From assembly GCA_002730035.1 (NCBI GenBank), contig PBYU01000012.1, positions 55,867 to 93,437 on the forward strand: a stretch of DNA of 37,571 nucleotides, read 5' to 3'. Each line of letters begins with the position of its first letter. The first letter of the stretch is position 1. The stretch is from Gammaproteobacteria bacterium. GTDB taxonomy: Bacteria > Pseudomonadota > Gammaproteobacteria > Pseudomonadales > Pseudohongiellaceae. Below, one piece after another: positions 18,911 to 28,764 of the stretch. Position numbers and translations under genes: made by a program. The notes beneath the pieces are model-generated. The model was given only the letters and a program-made list of their open reading frames with translations. It was not told where the DNA came from and did no database searches.

Positions 18911-21745
18911 CTACTTACTTAGGGCTTCATCTATAAATTGTTGTTGTTGACTGAGGTGCAGTGCCGGGTAACCTGCAGCGGCTGCAGCCGACGCATCCCG
19001 GCCGGCATAGTCCAGCCAGATTTCTGGGAAATGTTCTTGCAATACCCGGCGAATATGATGCTGACTGGAATACCATGCTCCCTGATTCATGGGTTCTTCC
19101 TGACACCAGACTATTTTCTCAGCGTTTTTATACTGCAGCAGACACTTTTCGAAATCGTCGTGAGGGAATGGGTAGAGTTGTTCCAGCCGGATAATAACGA
19201 CGTCTTCAGTATTCCTGGCGCGCCGCTCGTCCCGTAGTTCGTAATAAACCCTACCACTACATATAATCACCTGCTTAACCTTCGCCGCGTCGAGGTCATC
19301 GGTTTCATCGATGATTGCCTGAAAACTACCTTCGGCCAACTCTTCAAGAGAGGACACCGTATCTTTATGGCGTAGCAGGCTCTTTGGCGACATTACCACC
19401 AGAGGCTTTCGTACTGGACACAACACCTGCTTGCGAAGCATGTGAAAGACCTGCGCAGAAGTGGTCGGCAAACACACCTGGATATTATGTTCGGCAGACA
19501 ATTGCAGGAATCGCTCCAAGCGTGCCGATGAATGCTCTGGTCCTTGCCCTTCGTAACCATGTGGTAGTAACAGGGTCAATCCAGAAAGGCGCTGCCACTT
19601 GTGTTCACCACTGGTGATGAATTGATCGATAACTACCTGGGCTGAATTTGCAAAATCTCCGAATTGTGCTTCCCACACAACCAGGGCATTTGGCGTAGTC
19701 GTTGAGTAGCCATACTCAAACGCTAGTACAGCCGCTTCCGACAGCAATGAATCGTAAATCGTAAAACTGCCCTGATCTTTCTCCAATTGTTGTAACGGGA
19801 TATGAGCCTCACCGGTAATCTGGTCATATATAATTGCGTGTCTGTGCGTAAAAGTGCCACGTCCCACATCTTGCCCGGTAATTCGAACCTTGTTACCACT
19901 GGTCAAAATACTCGCGTAGGCGAGAGATTCGGCGTACCCCCAGTCGGCCGGTATTTCCCCGGCAGCCATGGCAACTCTGTCGTCGAATACTCTTTGGACC
20001 TGCCGCTGCAGCACTAACCCATTGGGGAGTTCGTTAAGCTTCCTCGCCAGAGCCTGCAGGTTGCTCAATGGCACCGAAGTATTGAAGTGAGGAATCCAGT
20101 CATGCCCCAGATAAGGGCTCCAGTCGACAAACAACTCTACTGAAGGTTCTTTCACCAGACTTTTCACAACATGCTCACCGTTATCCAACTCGGCCCTATA
20201 ATTGCGGATAATCGATTCCGCTTCTGCAGGGGTGACAACGTTCTGAGCCACTAATTGTTCTGCATAGAGCACGCGTGTCGGCTTGTGTTGCTTGATGGCC
20301 GAATACATCAATGGTTGAGTCATCGATGGCTCATCGGTTTCATTATGACCACGCCGCCGATAACAAATCAGGTCGACTACCACGTCTTTCTTGAACCGAT
20401 TACGAAAATCCAGGGCCAGGTGTGTCACGAATAATACTGCCTCGGGATCGTCGGCATTGACATGAAATATTGGAGCCTGAACCATCTTCGCGATGTCGGT
20501 GCAGTATTCCGTAGAACGGGCATCGTCTTGTCTGCTTGTAGTAAAGCCAACCTGGTTATTGATGATGATGTGCACCGTTCCACCGGTTGAAAAGGCGCGG
20601 GTTTCCGACATCTGGAATGTCTCCATCACCACGCCCTGCCCGGCAAACGCGGCGTCACCGTGAACGATAATGGGAATTACCAGGCGTCCATCTTTATCTT
20701 CACGACGAGCCTGGCGAGCGCGCACCGATCCCTCAACCACAGGAGCTACAATCTCCAGATGTGATGGATTGAATGCTAAGGCCATGTGCACTTCTCCACC
20801 AGCGGTCATGATGTTGGAGGAGAAGCCCTGGTGGTATTTAACATCGCCCGAGCTTTGATAAATGGCTTTGCCCTCAAACTCATCGAATAATTCGGCAGGA
20901 TTCTTTCCCAGAATGTTCACCAGCACATTCAGGCGACCGCGGTGAGCCATCCCCAACACAATTTCCTTGGCACCGTGTTTTCCGGCGTGTTGAACGATCT
21001 CATCTAAAGCGGGTATGAGACTCTCCCCACCCTCCAGGCCGAAGCGTTTGGTGCCTGGATATTTGGAGTCAAGGTGTTTTTCCAGCCCTTCTGCTGCCGA
21101 CAGGCGTTCCAGCAAATGGCGCTTCACGTCGTTTTCGAACTGTAGATGACCATCGTTGCTTTCAATGCGTTGCTGAATCCATTGTTTTTCTTCCAGGTTA
21201 ACGATATGCATGAATTCGTAACCGATAGAAGTACAGTAGATACGCTCCAGCGTGTCGATTATCTCCCGCAGCGGGGCCTTTTCTTTACTGATAAACAATG
21301 AGCCAGTCTGGAAGATGGTGGAACAATCGATGCTAGACAGATCATGAAACTCCAGTTCCAAATCCGGCACTCTTTGCCTGTGCATCAGGGAGAGTGGGTC
21401 GAGTAACGCCTTTTGATGCCCTCTAACGCGATAGGAACTAATCAACAATAGTACTTGTACCTGTTTGCTCTCATGTTCAGAATTGACAATGGCATCGTCG
21501 CTGAGCACTTGTGCATAGCGACTGACCTTGCCCAGGGCTTTGAAATTCTTTCTGATATCAGAATGGGAAACGTCAGGCCTGTCATCGTCGTGCGATGCAG
21601 GCAGTGAATCGAAAAACCCACGCCACTGTTCTGGTATCGAGTTGGGATCTGTTAGAAAACGTTCGTAGAGCTCTTCGACGTATTCGGCATTAGAGCCGGA
21701 AAGGTGTCCGGTGCTCCACATTATTTCCATTAGACTGTCGTGCAT
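18911..21745 (-). CDS. sucA: 2-oxoglutarate dehydrogenase E1
   Basis: Thiamine diphosphate-dependent decarboxylase of 2-oxoglutarate. 944 residues (E. coli 933). The N-terminal segment contains [13 protein letters not shown], followed by [17 protein letters not shown], the ThDP/Mg motif [32 protein letters not shown], and the C-terminal transketolase-like [16 protein letters not shown] and [11 protein letters not shown]. The ATG at 21745 follows an AGGTAG stretch. A 72-base gap separates it from sdhB; it contains an imperfect GACCG/CGGTC inverted repeat but no clear terminator, so sdh and suc are probably transcribed together. Confidence 0.98.
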   Translation of the reverse strand: MHDSLMEIMWSTGHLSGSNAEYVEELYERFLTDPNSIPEQWRGFFDSLPASHDDDRPDVSHSDIRKNFKALGKVSRYAQVLSDDAIVNSEHESKQVQVLLLISSYRVRGHQKALLDPLSLMHRQRVPDLELEFHDLSSIDCSTIFQTGSLFISKEKAPLREIIDTLERIYCTSIGYEFMHIVNLEEKQWIQQRIESNDGHLQFENDVKRHLLERLSAAEGLEKHLDSKYPGTKRFGLEGGESLIPALDEIVQHAGKHGAKEIVLGMAHRGRLNVLVNILGKNPAELFDEFEGKAIYQSSGDVKYHQGFSSNIMTAGGEVHMALAFNPSHLEIVAPVVEGSVRARQARREDKDGRLVIPIIVHGDAAFAGQGVVMETFQMSETRAFSTGGTVHIIINNQVGFTTSRQDDARSTEYCTDIAKMVQAPIFHVNADDPEAVLFVTHLALDFRNRFKKDVVVDLICYRRRGHNETDEPSMTQPLMYSAIKQHKPTRVLYAEQLVAQNVVTPAEAESIIRNYRAELDNGEHVVKSLVKEPSVELFVDWSPYLGHDWIPHFNTSVPLSNLQALARKLNELPNGLVLQRQVQRVFDDRVAMAAGEIPADWGYAESLAYASILTSGNKVRITGQDVGRGTFTHRHAIIYDQITGEAHIPLQQLEKDQGSFTIYDSLLSEAAVLAFEYGYSTTTPNALVVWEAQFGDFANSAQVVIDQFITSGEHKWQRLSGLTLLLPHGYEGQGPEHSSARLERFLQLSAEHNIQVCLPTTSAQVFHMLRKQVLCPVRKPLVVMSPKSLLRHKDTVSSLEELAEGSFQAIIDETDDLDAAKVKQVIICSGRVYYELRDERRARNTEDVVIIRLEQLYPFPHDDFEKCLLQYKNAEKIVWCQEEPMNQGAWYSSQHHIRRVLQEHFPEIWLDYAGRDASAAAAAGYPALHLSQQQQFIDEALSK

Positions 21746-21817
21746 ATCGCTACCTATGATTCAGCCAACTGCTCGACCGGATGTACTCGGTCTGTGACGC
21801 AGCACTTAGATAAAAAA

Positions 21818-22525
21818 TCAGCGACACTGGGGAATCAGCATGTTTCTGATGTGACCGATAGCGCGTGTCGGATTTAAGCCCTTAGGACAAACGGCAACAC
21901 AGTTCATGATTCCACGGCACCGAAACACGCTGAATGGGTCGCCGAGTCCGGCTAAGCGTTCTGTGGTCGCGGTGTCTCTGCTGTCTGCCAGAAAACGATA
22001 AGCCTGCAGTAGTCCCGCCGGGCCAATAAATTTATCGGGGTTCCACCAGAAAGAAGGGCAATTGGTGCTGCAGCATGCACAGAGGATGCATTCATACAGG
22101 CCGTCTAACTTTTCGCGCTGTTGGGGCGATTGCAATCGTTCGATGGCAGGTGCTGGGTCATTATTTATCAGATAGGGCTTAATCTTTTCATACTGTTTAT
22201 AGAAGATCGCCATATCGACTACCAGATCGCGTATTACAGGTAATCCGGGAAGCGGTCTAAGCACTAGTTTGCCGCCCGGTTTCACTGCTTCAGAAATCGG
22301 TGTGATACACGCCAGTCCATTGCTTCCATTGATATTCATACCATCGGAACCACACACACCTTCACGACAGGACCGTCGATAGGCAATCGTCGAATCTTTC
22401 TCCTTCGCTAGGGCAAGCACGTCCAGGACCATCAAGTCTTTGCCCGCAGGAATATCGACTTCGATATCCTGCATAACCGGCTTGGTGTCGGTTTCCGGGT
22501 TATGGCGATAAATGCTGACTAACAC
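21818..22525 (-). CDS. sdhB: Succinate dehydrogenase iron-sulfur subunit
   Basis: Passes electrons from SdhA to quinone through three clusters. 235 residues from a GTG at 22525. The 2Fe-2S region reads SCREGVCGSDG...GLAC (Cys53, Cys58, Cys73, with Asp61 in the place where E. coli also has Asp). The 4Fe-4S and 3Fe-4S ligands lie in CILCACCSTNCPSFWWNP and CRGIMNCVAVCPKGLNP. The rest follows E. coli SdhB closely. 31 bases after sdhA. Confidence 0.98.
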   Translation of the reverse strand: MLVSIYRHNPETDTKPVMQDIEVDIPAGKDLMVLDVLALAKEKDSTIAYRRSCREGVCGSDGMNINGSNGLACITPISEAVKPGGKLVLRPLPGLPVIRDLVVDMAIFYKQYEKIKPYLINNDPAPAIERLQSPQQREKLDGLYECILCACCSTNCPSFWWNPDKFIGPAGLLQAYRFLADSRDTATTERLAGLGDPFSVFRCRGIMNCVAVCPKGLNPTRAIGHIRNMLIPQCR

Positions 22526-22556
22526 GATTCTTCTGACTCATTCTCAATGGGTAGGG

Positions 22557-24329
22557 TTAATAGGTTCTAATTGTCGGCTCGAAAGTGTCCACGGTCTTGG
22601 GCGAAAAATTGACAGCGCGTTTAGCGATCCGTTTTTCAGCCGGGAAATACAGGGAATGACATAGCCAGTTCTCATCATCCCGTTCACGAAAGTCATCACG
22701 GGCGTGGGCGCCACGACTCTCATTGCGAGCCTCTGCCGCTATCGCGGTCGCCTCTGCGACTTCGAATAGATTTTCCAGTTCCAGCGCTTCGATGCGAGCC
22801 GTGTTAAACGTGCCGCTCTTGTCCTCGAGATGAACATTACTAATACGACCACGCAGGGCGGCAAGTTTATCGATTCCTTGCTGCATGAATTCACCCTTAC
22901 GGAATACGCCGAAATGATTCTGCATGATGTTCTGGAGTTCGCTGCGCAGTCTCGGCACACTTTCACCCCCGGAGGATGTATTCAAGCGATTCAGTCGCGC
23001 CATCGCCTGCTCTACATCCGAATCCGATGCCTCACGTTGTTCCAGCCCCTGAGCCAGCATCTCCTCGATGTGTTTACCCGCCGCTCGGCCAAATACCACC
23101 AGGTCCAGCAGACTGTTGCCACCCAGTCGATTGGCACCGTGCACCGAGACACAAGCTGCTTCGCCGACAGCAAACAATCCTTCAATGATAGTGTCTTCGC
23201 CATTCGGATTCTGGCTAAGAGCCTGACCGTGCACATTAGTTGGGATGCCACCCATCATGTAATGACAGGTAGGCACAACGGGAATCGGTTGCTGCACCGG
23301 ATCGACATGAGCAAAAGTACGTGACAATTCCAGAATACCGGGCAACTTGGCATTCAACACCTCTTCGCCCAGGTGATCCAGTTTTAACATGACATGGTCG
23401 CCCTGTTCGCCACAGCCGCGGCCTTCCAGCATCTCCAACACCATCGATCGAGCTACCACATCACGGCCTGCCAGATCCTTGGCATTGGGTGCATAGCGTT
23501 CCATGAAGCGCTCACCATCGGCGTTGATCAAGTAACCGCCTTCGCCGCGACAGCCTTCCGTAATAAGCGTACCAGCGCCATAGATTCCGGTTGGATGGAA
23601 CTGCCACATTTCCATGTCCTGCATCGGATAGCCGGCGCGCAATGCCATGCCTGGCCCGTCACCAGTATTGATCAGTGCGTTAGTGGTCGAGGCGTAAATG
23701 CGACCGGCACCGCCGGTTGCAAATACGGTGGCCTTGGAATGCACGAATACGGTCTCGCCGGATTCTATGCAGATGGCAATCACCCCCACGATGGCACCGT
23801 CCTGATTTTTGACCAGATCAGTGGCATACCACTCATTAAAGAAGACAGTATTGTTCTTCAGATTGCCCTGGTAGAGCGTATGCAGCAGGGCATGCCCGGT
23901 TCGGTCTGCAGCCGCACATGTGCGGGCTGCCTGCCCGCCTTTACCGAAGTCCTTCGACTGACCACCAAAGGGCCGCTGGTAGATGCGTCCATTTTCCGTG
24001 CGGGAAAAGGGCAAGCCCATATGATCGAGTTCGAATACGGTCTGCGGTCCTTCACTACACATATACTCGATAGCGTCCTGATCACCGATATAGTCCGATC
24101 CCTTGACAGTGTCGTACATGTGCCAGCGCCAATCGTCTTCGGGATCGTCGCTGCCTATCGCGCAAGTAATGCCACCCTGGGCCGAAACCGTGTGTGATCG
24201 GGTCGGGAATACCTTGGAGATGACGGCAGTCTTATAGCCGGACTGTGCGAGTTGCAACGCGGCACGCATACCGGCGCCGCCGCCCCCAACAATTACCGTA
24301 TCGAATGAAATGCTACGTAGAGCGCTCAT
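22557..24329 (-). CDS. sdhA: Succinate dehydrogenase flavoprotein subunit
   Basis: Oxidises succinate to fumarate with covalently bound FAD; cytosolic face of the inner membrane. 590 residues from the ATG at 24329, which shares one base with the sdhD stop (TGATG). An earlier start at 24407 would add 26 unrelated residues inside sdhD and is rejected. FAD site [14 protein letters not shown] (13-26), the covalent-FAD His46 in [10 protein letters not shown], substrate loop [21 protein letters not shown], and [19 protein letters not shown]. The C-terminus has [12 protein letters not shown], as in E. coli SdhA. Confidence 0.98.
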   Translation of the reverse strand: MSALRSISFDTVIVGGGGAGMRAALQLAQSGYKTAVISKVFPTRSHTVSAQGGITCAIGSDDPEDDWRWHMYDTVKGSDYIGDQDAIEYMCSEGPQTVFELDHMGLPFSRTENGRIYQRPFGGQSKDFGKGGQAARTCAAADRTGHALLHTLYQGNLKNNTVFFNEWYATDLVKNQDGAIVGVIAICIESGETVFVHSKATVFATGGAGRIYASTTNALINTGDGPGMALRAGYPMQDMEMWQFHPTGIYGAGTLITEGCRGEGGYLINADGERFMERYAPNAKDLAGRDVVARSMVLEMLEGRGCGEQGDHVMLKLDHLGEEVLNAKLPGILELSRTFAHVDPVQQPIPVVPTCHYMMGGIPTNVHGQALSQNPNGEDTIIEGLFAVGEAACVSVHGANRLGGNSLLDLVVFGRAAGKHIEEMLAQGLEQREASDSDVEQAMARLNRLNTSSGGESVPRLRSELQNIMQNHFGVFRKGEFMQQGIDKLAALRGRISNVHLEDKSGTFNTARIEALELENLFEVAEATAIAAEARNESRGAHARDDFRERDDENWLCHSLYFPAEKRIAKRAVNFSPKTVDTFEPTIRTY

Positions 24330-24697
24330 CAGAGGCCCCACAGAATCTGGATACCCCAGATCAGGTAGACACAGATTAACAAGATACAACCCGCCTGGAA
24401 GAGCCACCTGACGGGAGTGGCAACTTTGCCAAACTGCAGCGAAGTCATGTAATCAGTTGAGACGGTCCACATACCGATCCAGCCATGGGCGCACAATGCC
24501 CCAAGGCTAATCAGGCTAAATACACGCATGGTCCTGCTCTCGAATAGGGCGTACCACTGCTGGTAATCCATATCGGGATAGATGATGAAGCTGCCGAGGA
24601 TGCAAAAGGTGTAAGCAGCGAGTACCACGGCGGAAATGCGCTGCATAATCCAATCCCATGAGCCGGAACGACTGAAGTTGGTATCACTGCCTACCAT
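24329..24697 (-). CDS. sdhD: Succinate dehydrogenase membrane anchor subunit SdhD
   Basis: One of two hydrophobic subunits that bind heme b and ubiquinone. 122 residues with three membrane helices (about 22-40, 58-78, 97-118). The [17 protein letters not shown] stretch matches the family, with Asp82 and Tyr83 at the same positions as the quinone-site residues of E. coli SdhD. It overlaps the end of sdhC by 7 bases and the sdhA start by one base. Confidence 0.96.
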   Translation of the reverse strand: MVGSDTNFSRSGSWDWIMQRISAVVLAAYTFCILGSFIIYPDMDYQQWYALFESRTMRVFSLISLGALCAHGWIGMWTVSTDYMTSLQFGKVATPVRWLFQAGCILLICVYLIWGIQILWGL

Positions 24698-25065
24698 ATC
24701 CAGATTCCTGCAGTGACTGTGGCAATGCCCGATAAGCTCATGACAATCAATGCACCGGTTCGTGCACCTTGCTTCGTCTCACCGATTCCTAAATCCATCA
24801 ACAGATGCTTGATGCCGGCAATGAGGTGATACAGCAACGCCGCAACCACCGCCCAGGCCACGAGTTTGACGATGAAATTGTTCAGCATAGCCTGTGCCTG
24901 GTCGAAGCCAGCTTGCGATTGCAGGGAAAGATCAAGCAGATATAACAACAGCGCCACACCCAGGAAGATAAACATGCCTGAAATGCGATGAATAATTGAT
25001 CCAATCGCCGCGAGTGGGAATCGGATTGTGGTTATATCGAGATTTACAGGTCGGTTGTCTTTCAC
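24691..25065 (-). CDS. sdhC: Succinate dehydrogenase cytochrome b556 subunit SdhC
   Basis: Membrane subunit giving the axial heme ligand and part of the quinone site. 124 residues with three membrane helices (about 30-48, 66-88, 103-123). N-terminal RPVNLD and SIIHRISG match the family (Ser23 and Arg27 correspond to the quinone-site pair of E. coli), and His80 in LLYHLIAGIKHLLMD corresponds to the heme-ligand His84. Start is GTG at 25065 with a modest AGAAGAG ribosome site. First gene of the sdh-suc operon. Confidence 0.96.
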   Translation of the reverse strand: MKDNRPVNLDITTIRFPLAAIGSIIHRISGMFIFLGVALLLYLLDLSLQSQAGFDQAQAMLNNFIVKLVAWAVVAALLYHLIAGIKHLLMDLGIGETKQGARTGALIVMSLSGIATVTAGIWIW

Positions 25066-25118
25066 GTCAACGGGTTTTCGTAACTCTTCTCAGGAGCAAG
25101 CTCGAGCGTTTTCGCAAG

Positions 25119-25147
25119 TTTATAGAAAACTCGCAAACTGATTGAAA
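25119..25147 (-). promoter_or_regulatory. Candidate promoter of the sdh-suc operon
   Basis: Minus strand TATAAA (25124-25119) is 5 of 6 to the -10 consensus, 17 bases after TTTCAA (25147-25142), a weak -35. The predicted start near 25112 gives a leader of about 47 bases to the sdhC GTG. The -35 element is also the left arm of an inverted repeat, so a bound regulator would affect polymerase entry. Confidence 0.4.
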
Positions 25148-25172
25148 TCATTACACAAAATGGGGATTTCAA
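25142..25172. repeat. Inverted repeat TTGAAATC-N15-GATTTCAA
   Basis: Two perfect 8-base arms (25142-25149 and 25165-25172) separated by 15 bases, centre to centre 23 bases. It overlaps the -35 region of the candidate sdh promoter and could be a dimer-binding operator. No known regulator is recognised from the sequence. Confidence 0.4.
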
Positions 25173-25236
25173 ACGCCGTAAAGTATATGTCGTAGCCCCT
25201 TTGAATACAATAAGACTTACTCGGTGGTAACTAAAA

Positions 25237-25254
25237 ATGACAATCTTTTGTCAT
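25237..25254. repeat. Inverted repeat ATGACA-N6-TGTCAT
   Basis: Two perfect 6-base arms with a 6-base centre, lying between the candidate sdh and gltA promoters. The size and symmetry fit a transcription-factor half-site pair. The identity of the protein is unknown. Confidence 0.4.
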
Positions 25255-25373
25255 CGGCTTATTGATTCGGTACACGCCAGGCAGGCGGGCACACAACGCC
25301 TGGCAAATGGAATCCAGCCGTCTCGAGTGGGTAGGGAATAAACCCATGAAGCACAGCGGGCGACAGACAAAGA

Positions 25374-25403
25374 TTGACAACAGGCGGGCTCTCTTCCTAG
25401 TAT
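25374..25403 (+). promoter_or_regulatory. Candidate gltA promoter
   Basis: TTGACA (25374-25379), an exact -35 consensus, then 18 bases and TAGTAT (25398-25403, 4 of 6 to the -10). The predicted start near 25410 gives a leader of about 105 bases before the gltA ATG. A second possible -10, TATAAC at 25469-25474, lacks a good -35. Confidence 0.5.
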
Positions 25404-25514
25404 TGCCGTCCCTGTCAGAGCATCCGACAGCTATAAGCTGGTCTGATGATTAAACCCTAAGCGCTTGTTATAACACCAAAAACGCACGCGCAGAATAATC
25501 CGCAGGAGTCTGGA

Positions 25515-26792
25515 ATGAGTGAAAAGAAGGCCCAGTTAACCATAGACGGGAAAGACAGCCCCATCGAGTTACCCGTTTATTCAGGCAGCACTGGCCCTGA
25601 TGTTGTCGATGTACGCAGTCTGGTCGGTGAAGGTATTTTTACTTACGACCCGGGATTTGTTTCAACCGCAGCATGTGATTCAGACATTACCTATATCGAT
25701 GGTGGCGCTGGTGTCCTGTTGCACCGTGGCTATCCCATCGAGCAACTGGCGGCGAATTCCGATTTCCTCGAAACCTGTTTTCTCCTCCTCAACGGAGAAC
25801 TGCCCTCGGCCGAAGACAAGACGGCCTTCGAAAATCAAATCCGCCAGCACACCATGGTAGATGAACAGATTCACCAGTTCTTTCGCGGTTTCCCACGCAA
25901 TGCTCACCCCATGGCAATGCTGTGCGGTGTGGTCGGTGCACTGTCAGCCTTCTACCATGACACGCTGGATAACGACAATCCGCAACACCGTATGACTGCG
26001 GCGGTTCGTGTCATTGCGAAAATGCCTACACTGGCGGCCATGTGCTTCAAACACGGCGTCGGTCAGCCTTTTATGTATCCGCAGAACGACATGGGCTTTG
26101 CAGAGAATTTCCTGCACATGATGTTCGGTACTCCCTGCGATCCACCCAGGGTAAGCCCAACCTTATCCAAGGCGATGGATACAATCTTTCTTCTGCATGC
26201 CGACCACGAACAGAATGCCTCTACCTCAACCGTACGACTGGCCGGCTCGACAGGCACCAATCCTTATGCCTGTATAGCATCGGGAATAGCGGCATTATGG
26301 GGCCCTGCCCATGGCGGCGCCAACGAGGCTGTGTTGGAGATGCTGTATGAGATCGGCGATGAATCCAATATCGAAGACTTCATCCTGAGAGCCAAGGATA
26401 AAGATGATCCTTTCCGCTTGATGGGCTTTGGTCATCGTGTTTATAAAAACTATGACCCGAGGGCCACCGTGATTCGCGGTATCTGCGATGAGGTGCTCGA
26501 TGAACTGGGCAGCGACAATGATCCGCTGTTTCGTATTGCCAGGAAGCTGGAGAAAATTGCACTGGAAGATGAGTACTTCATCGAGCGCAAGCTGTTCCCG
26601 AATGTCGACTTTTACTCAGGCATTATCCTGAAGGCCATCGGCATTCCCACCAGTCTGTTTACGGTAATCTTCGCCACCGGTAGAACACCTGGCTGGATAG
26701 CCCACTGGAATGAGATGCTCAGCAACCCCTATCGAATTGGGCGTCCGCGCCAGCTCTATAAAGGCCACACCAAGCGGGATTACCCTGCCTAG
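25515..26792 (+). CDS. gltA: Citrate synthase (type II)
   Basis: Condenses oxaloacetate and acetyl-CoA to citrate, the entry step of the TCA cycle. 425 residues (E. coli 427), including the roughly 50-residue N-terminal extension of the NADH-sensitive hexameric type II enzymes. Catalytic motifs: [11 protein letters not shown] near 235, [11 protein letters not shown] near 265-275 (active-site His), [15 protein letters not shown] near 305, and the catalytic Asp in VDFYSGI near 365, followed by RTPGWIAHW. The ATG at 25515 follows a GGAG ribosome site. Divergent from sdh-suc, convergent with tRNA-Ala. Confidence 0.98.
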   Translation: MSEKKAQLTIDGKDSPIELPVYSGSTGPDVVDVRSLVGEGIFTYDPGFVSTAACDSDITYIDGGAGVLLHRGYPIEQLAANSDFLETCFLLLNGELPSAEDKTAFENQIRQHTMVDEQIHQFFRGFPRNAHPMAMLCGVVGALSAFYHDTLDNDNPQHRMTAAVRVIAKMPTLAAMCFKHGVGQPFMYPQNDMGFAENFLHMMFGTPCDPPRVSPTLSKAMDTIFLLHADHEQNASTSTVRLAGSTGTNPYACIASGIAALWGPAHGGANEAVLEMLYEIGDESNIEDFILRAKDKDDPFRLMGFGHRVYKNYDPRATVIRGICDEVLDELGSDNDPLFRIARKLEKIALEDEYFIERKLFPNVDFYSGIILKAIGIPTSLFTVIFATGRTPGWIAHWNEMLSNPYRIGRPRQLYKGHTKRDYPA

Positions 26793-26823
26793 TCTGAGCC
26801 TCGCCTCAGCTTGCTGTCTGATC

Positions 26824-26871
26824 CAAAAGCTGCGACCCCGACTGCAGGAGTCGTTCAGTCTTGGGCTTTTG
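26824..26871. terminator. Probable two-way terminator between gltA and tRNA-Ala
   Basis: CAAAAGC (26824-26830) and GCTTTTG (26865-26871) enclose an inner stem formed by CCCCGACTG and CAGTC-TT-GGG. The outer A-rich and T-rich arms serve as U-tracts in either direction, which fits the convergent gltA (plus) and tRNA-Ala (minus) units. An alternative inner stem, CGACT-GCAGG-AGTCG, competes with it. The U-tracts are short (four T). Confidence 0.5.
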
Positions 26872-26895
26872 AGTTGTTTACAGTCGAAGAATTGA

Positions 26896-26971
26896 TGGTG
26901 GAGCCTACCGGGATCGAACCGGTGACCTCAACACTGCCAGTGTTGCGCTCTCCCAGCTGAGCTAAGGCCCC
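26896..26971 (-). tRNA. tRNA-Ala (anticodon GGC)
   Basis: 76 bases on the minus strand with CCA encoded. The acceptor stem pairs GGGGCCT with AGGCTCC (one G-T pair); the D arm is GCTC-AGCTGGGA-GAGC; the anticodon stem CAACA/TGTTG encloses loop CTGGCAG with anticodon GGC, reading GCC and GCT alanine codons; the T arm has ACCGG-TTCGATC-CCGGT. It lies downstream of gltX in the same direction but has its own promoter. Confidence 0.97.
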
Positions 26972-26998
26972 ATAATCTGTGGTGTGTAGGGAAGGCGC

Positions 26999-27027
26999 AT
27001 TCTATGCACAGCCACCTGGGCTGTCAA
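26999..27027 (-). promoter_or_regulatory. Strong sigma-70 promoter of tRNA-Ala
   Basis: Minus strand TTGACA (27027-27022, exact), 17-base spacer, TAGAAT (27004-26999, 5 of 6), followed by a GCGCC discriminator typical of stringently controlled stable-RNA promoters. The predicted start near 26992 lies about 20 bases before the mature tRNA 5' end. It sits in the 91-base gap between the gltX stop and the tRNA. Confidence 0.85.
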
Positions 27028-27062
27028 TCATGCCCACAGCAAAGCTCGCATTCATACGAGGC

Positions 27063-28547
27063 TCAGGAGAGATCGCGAAACTCCCTCTCCAGCAGCTTCG
27101 CCTGCTTCTTGGAAATGCCGCCGAGCACAGCGATGGCGTGGCGCATTCTTGCCCGGCAGATATCCATCCCCAGAATCTGAATTGACTCGATCACCGAGGT
27201 AGAGACGGCTTTTCCGCTGATGGCGACAAACAGGGGAAACAGGAAATCGCGAATCTTCAGTTGCAGGGAATTGCTCAGGGACTGCAGCGTGTCCTCGATG
27301 TTGTCACGCTGCCAGTGTTGGAGTTGTTCCAGTCGCCACAGGCTGAACTGGAGAATCTTCGCCTGCAGCTGTGCATCGAGAGTCTTGTGGGCAAAATCAT
27401 CCATGTCGATGTCGAGCAGACCGCTGAGAAAGAAGCCGCCTAATCCTGCGACATCGCTGAATCGTTCGACTCTCTGCTTGAGCAGCGGCACGATCTTCGC
27501 GACCTTGTCCGAACTGAATGCCCAGGCGCCGTATCGTTCGGCGAATTGCGCATCGCTGAGGTCTTCTCGGATATATTTGCCGTTCAGCCAGTCGAGCTTT
27601 TCAGTATCGAAAATCGGCCCGCCCAGCGACACGCGCGTAAGATCGAAAGCCTCCGTCATTTCCTCAATGGAGAACTTCTCATCTCCGGAGGGCATCGACC
27701 AACCCATCATCCCCAGGTAGTTGGCCAGCGCCTGGGGCAAGTAACCCATCGCTCGATAGTAACCAATGCTGGTTGGATTCTTGCGTTTGCTGAGCTTGCT
27801 TTTATCGGGATTGCGCAGCAGTGGCATGTGACAGAACACCGGCGGCTGCCAATCGAAGTATGCATAGAGAAGCAGGTGCTTTGGCGTGGAGTTAATCCAC
27901 TCCTCTCCCCTTATTACATGGGAAATCTGCATCAGGTGATCATCGACTACGTTGGCGAAATGGTAGGTGGGCAGGTCATCGGATTTGATCAATACCTGCA
28001 TGTCGACCTGAGACCAGCTTATTCGCACCTCGCCCCGCAGCAAGTCATCGAACACACAATCCCCGGACTCCGGTTTGGTCATGCGAATGACATGGGGTTC
28101 ACCGGCAGTGAGTTTCTCTACAATCTCTTCGTCGCTTAAGCCCAGACAATGCCCGTCGTAGCCAGGTTGCAGTTTTTCCTGCTGCTGTTGCTGGCGGATC
28201 TGATCAAGTCTTTCACTCGAACAAAAGCATCGAAACACTTTCTGTTTATCTAGCAATTGATCTATATGTTGGCGGTATATTTCACTTCGCTGGCTCTGTC
28301 GATAGGGTCCAAAGTCACCGCCGCAATCAGGCCCTTCGTCCCAAGTCAGTCCAAGCCAGTTGAGGGAATTCAGAATGTCATGTTCGGACTGGGTAGTGCT
28401 CCTGTGTTGATCGGTATCTTCAACTCGCAAGATAAACTTACCACCCTGTTGACGAGCAAAACACCAATTAAATAATGCAATATAGGCAGTACCGACGTGA
28501 GGATCGCCGGTTGGCGAAGGGGCAATTCTGGTTCTGATTTGACTCAT
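27063..28547 (-). CDS. gltX: Glutamyl-tRNA synthetase
   Basis: Class I synthetase that charges tRNA-Glu. 494 residues (E. coli 471). The HIGH signature appears as HVGT at 17-20 in APSPTGDPHVGTAY; KMSKS appears as KLSKRKNP near residue 255. Cys107, Cys109 and Cys134 (FRCFCSS...YDGHC) match the zinc-binding site of the E. coli enzyme. The C-terminal anticodon-binding part is helical, ending KKQAKLLEREFRDLS. The ATG at 28547 has no strong ribosome site. The long plus-strand frames across it are shadows. Confidence 0.97.
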   Translation of the reverse strand: MSQIRTRIAPSPTGDPHVGTAYIALFNWCFARQQGGKFILRVEDTDQHRSTTQSEHDILNSLNWLGLTWDEGPDCGGDFGPYRQSQRSEIYRQHIDQLLDKQKVFRCFCSSERLDQIRQQQQQEKLQPGYDGHCLGLSDEEIVEKLTAGEPHVIRMTKPESGDCVFDDLLRGEVRISWSQVDMQVLIKSDDLPTYHFANVVDDHLMQISHVIRGEEWINSTPKHLLLYAYFDWQPPVFCHMPLLRNPDKSKLSKRKNPTSIGYYRAMGYLPQALANYLGMMGWSMPSGDEKFSIEEMTEAFDLTRVSLGGPIFDTEKLDWLNGKYIREDLSDAQFAERYGAWAFSSDKVAKIVPLLKQRVERFSDVAGLGGFFLSGLLDIDMDDFAHKTLDAQLQAKILQFSLWRLEQLQHWQRDNIEDTLQSLSNSLQLKIRDFLFPLFVAISGKAVSTSVIESIQILGMDICRARMRHAIAVLGGISKKQAKLLEREFRDLS

Positions 28548-28593
28548 GGATGGGTACTGGCAGGATCAATGTTATTGAAGTTAGTGGCGCTCG

Positions 28594-28621
28594 ATTATAC
28601 GCGAATCATCGCTAATTCCCA
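28594..28621 (-). promoter_or_regulatory. Candidate gltX promoter
   Basis: Minus strand TATAAT (28599-28594) is an exact -10 consensus; the best -35, TGGGAA (28621-28616), is weak at 16-base spacing. The predicted start near 28587 gives a leader of about 40 bases to the gltX ATG. Assignment rests mainly on the -10. Confidence 0.45.
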
Positions 28622-28686
28622 TCTGGCGCCTTCACTGCATCTCAGTTCACTCACAGCTCCTGCGCTGCCCGGATTGTTTACGCGGC

Positions 28687-28715
28687 TTGACTTGCATCTA
28701 GCTATTAGCTAAATA
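28687..28715 (+). promoter_or_regulatory. Candidate dusA promoter
   Basis: TTGACT (28687-28692, 5 of 6), 17-base spacer, TAAATA (28710-28715, 3 of 6). The predicted start near 28722 lies before both possible dusA start codons. TAGCTA repeats in the spacer form a small inverted repeat. Confidence 0.4.
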
Positions 28716-28764
28716 CTGCATCCGAAATCAGTTAATGCTCCTGGGTAACTTAGTAACCGATGTG

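Larger units (their letters stand above)
25066..25514. other. Divergent control region between sdhC and gltA
   Basis: 449 bases with no credible gene. A 63-codon frame at 25262-25453 has no family resemblance or ribosome site. The region contains candidate promoters in both directions (25119-25147 minus for sdh; 25374-25403 plus for gltA) and two inverted repeats (25142-25172 and 25237-25254). The same divergent arrangement of gltA and sdh is seen in Pseudomonas and enteric bacteria, where it is a control point for the TCA cycle. Confidence 0.65.

Noticed and set aside
23394..24197. 267-codon plus-strand frame opposite sdhA
   Set aside because: It is antisense to a strongly conserved gene, has no family motifs or ribosome site, and its length follows from the codon bias of sdhA.
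24330..24407. Upstream start for sdhA adding 26 residues
   Set aside because: The extension lies inside sdhD in another frame and does not resemble SdhA; the ATG at 24329 matches the family N-terminus and couples to the sdhD stop.
25262..25453. 63-codon frame in the sdhC-gltA gap
   Set aside because: No ribosome site or family resemblance, and it overlaps the candidate gltA promoter.
27546..28139. 197-codon plus-strand frame opposite gltX
   Set aside because: Antisense shadow of gltX, whose motifs are intact through this region.
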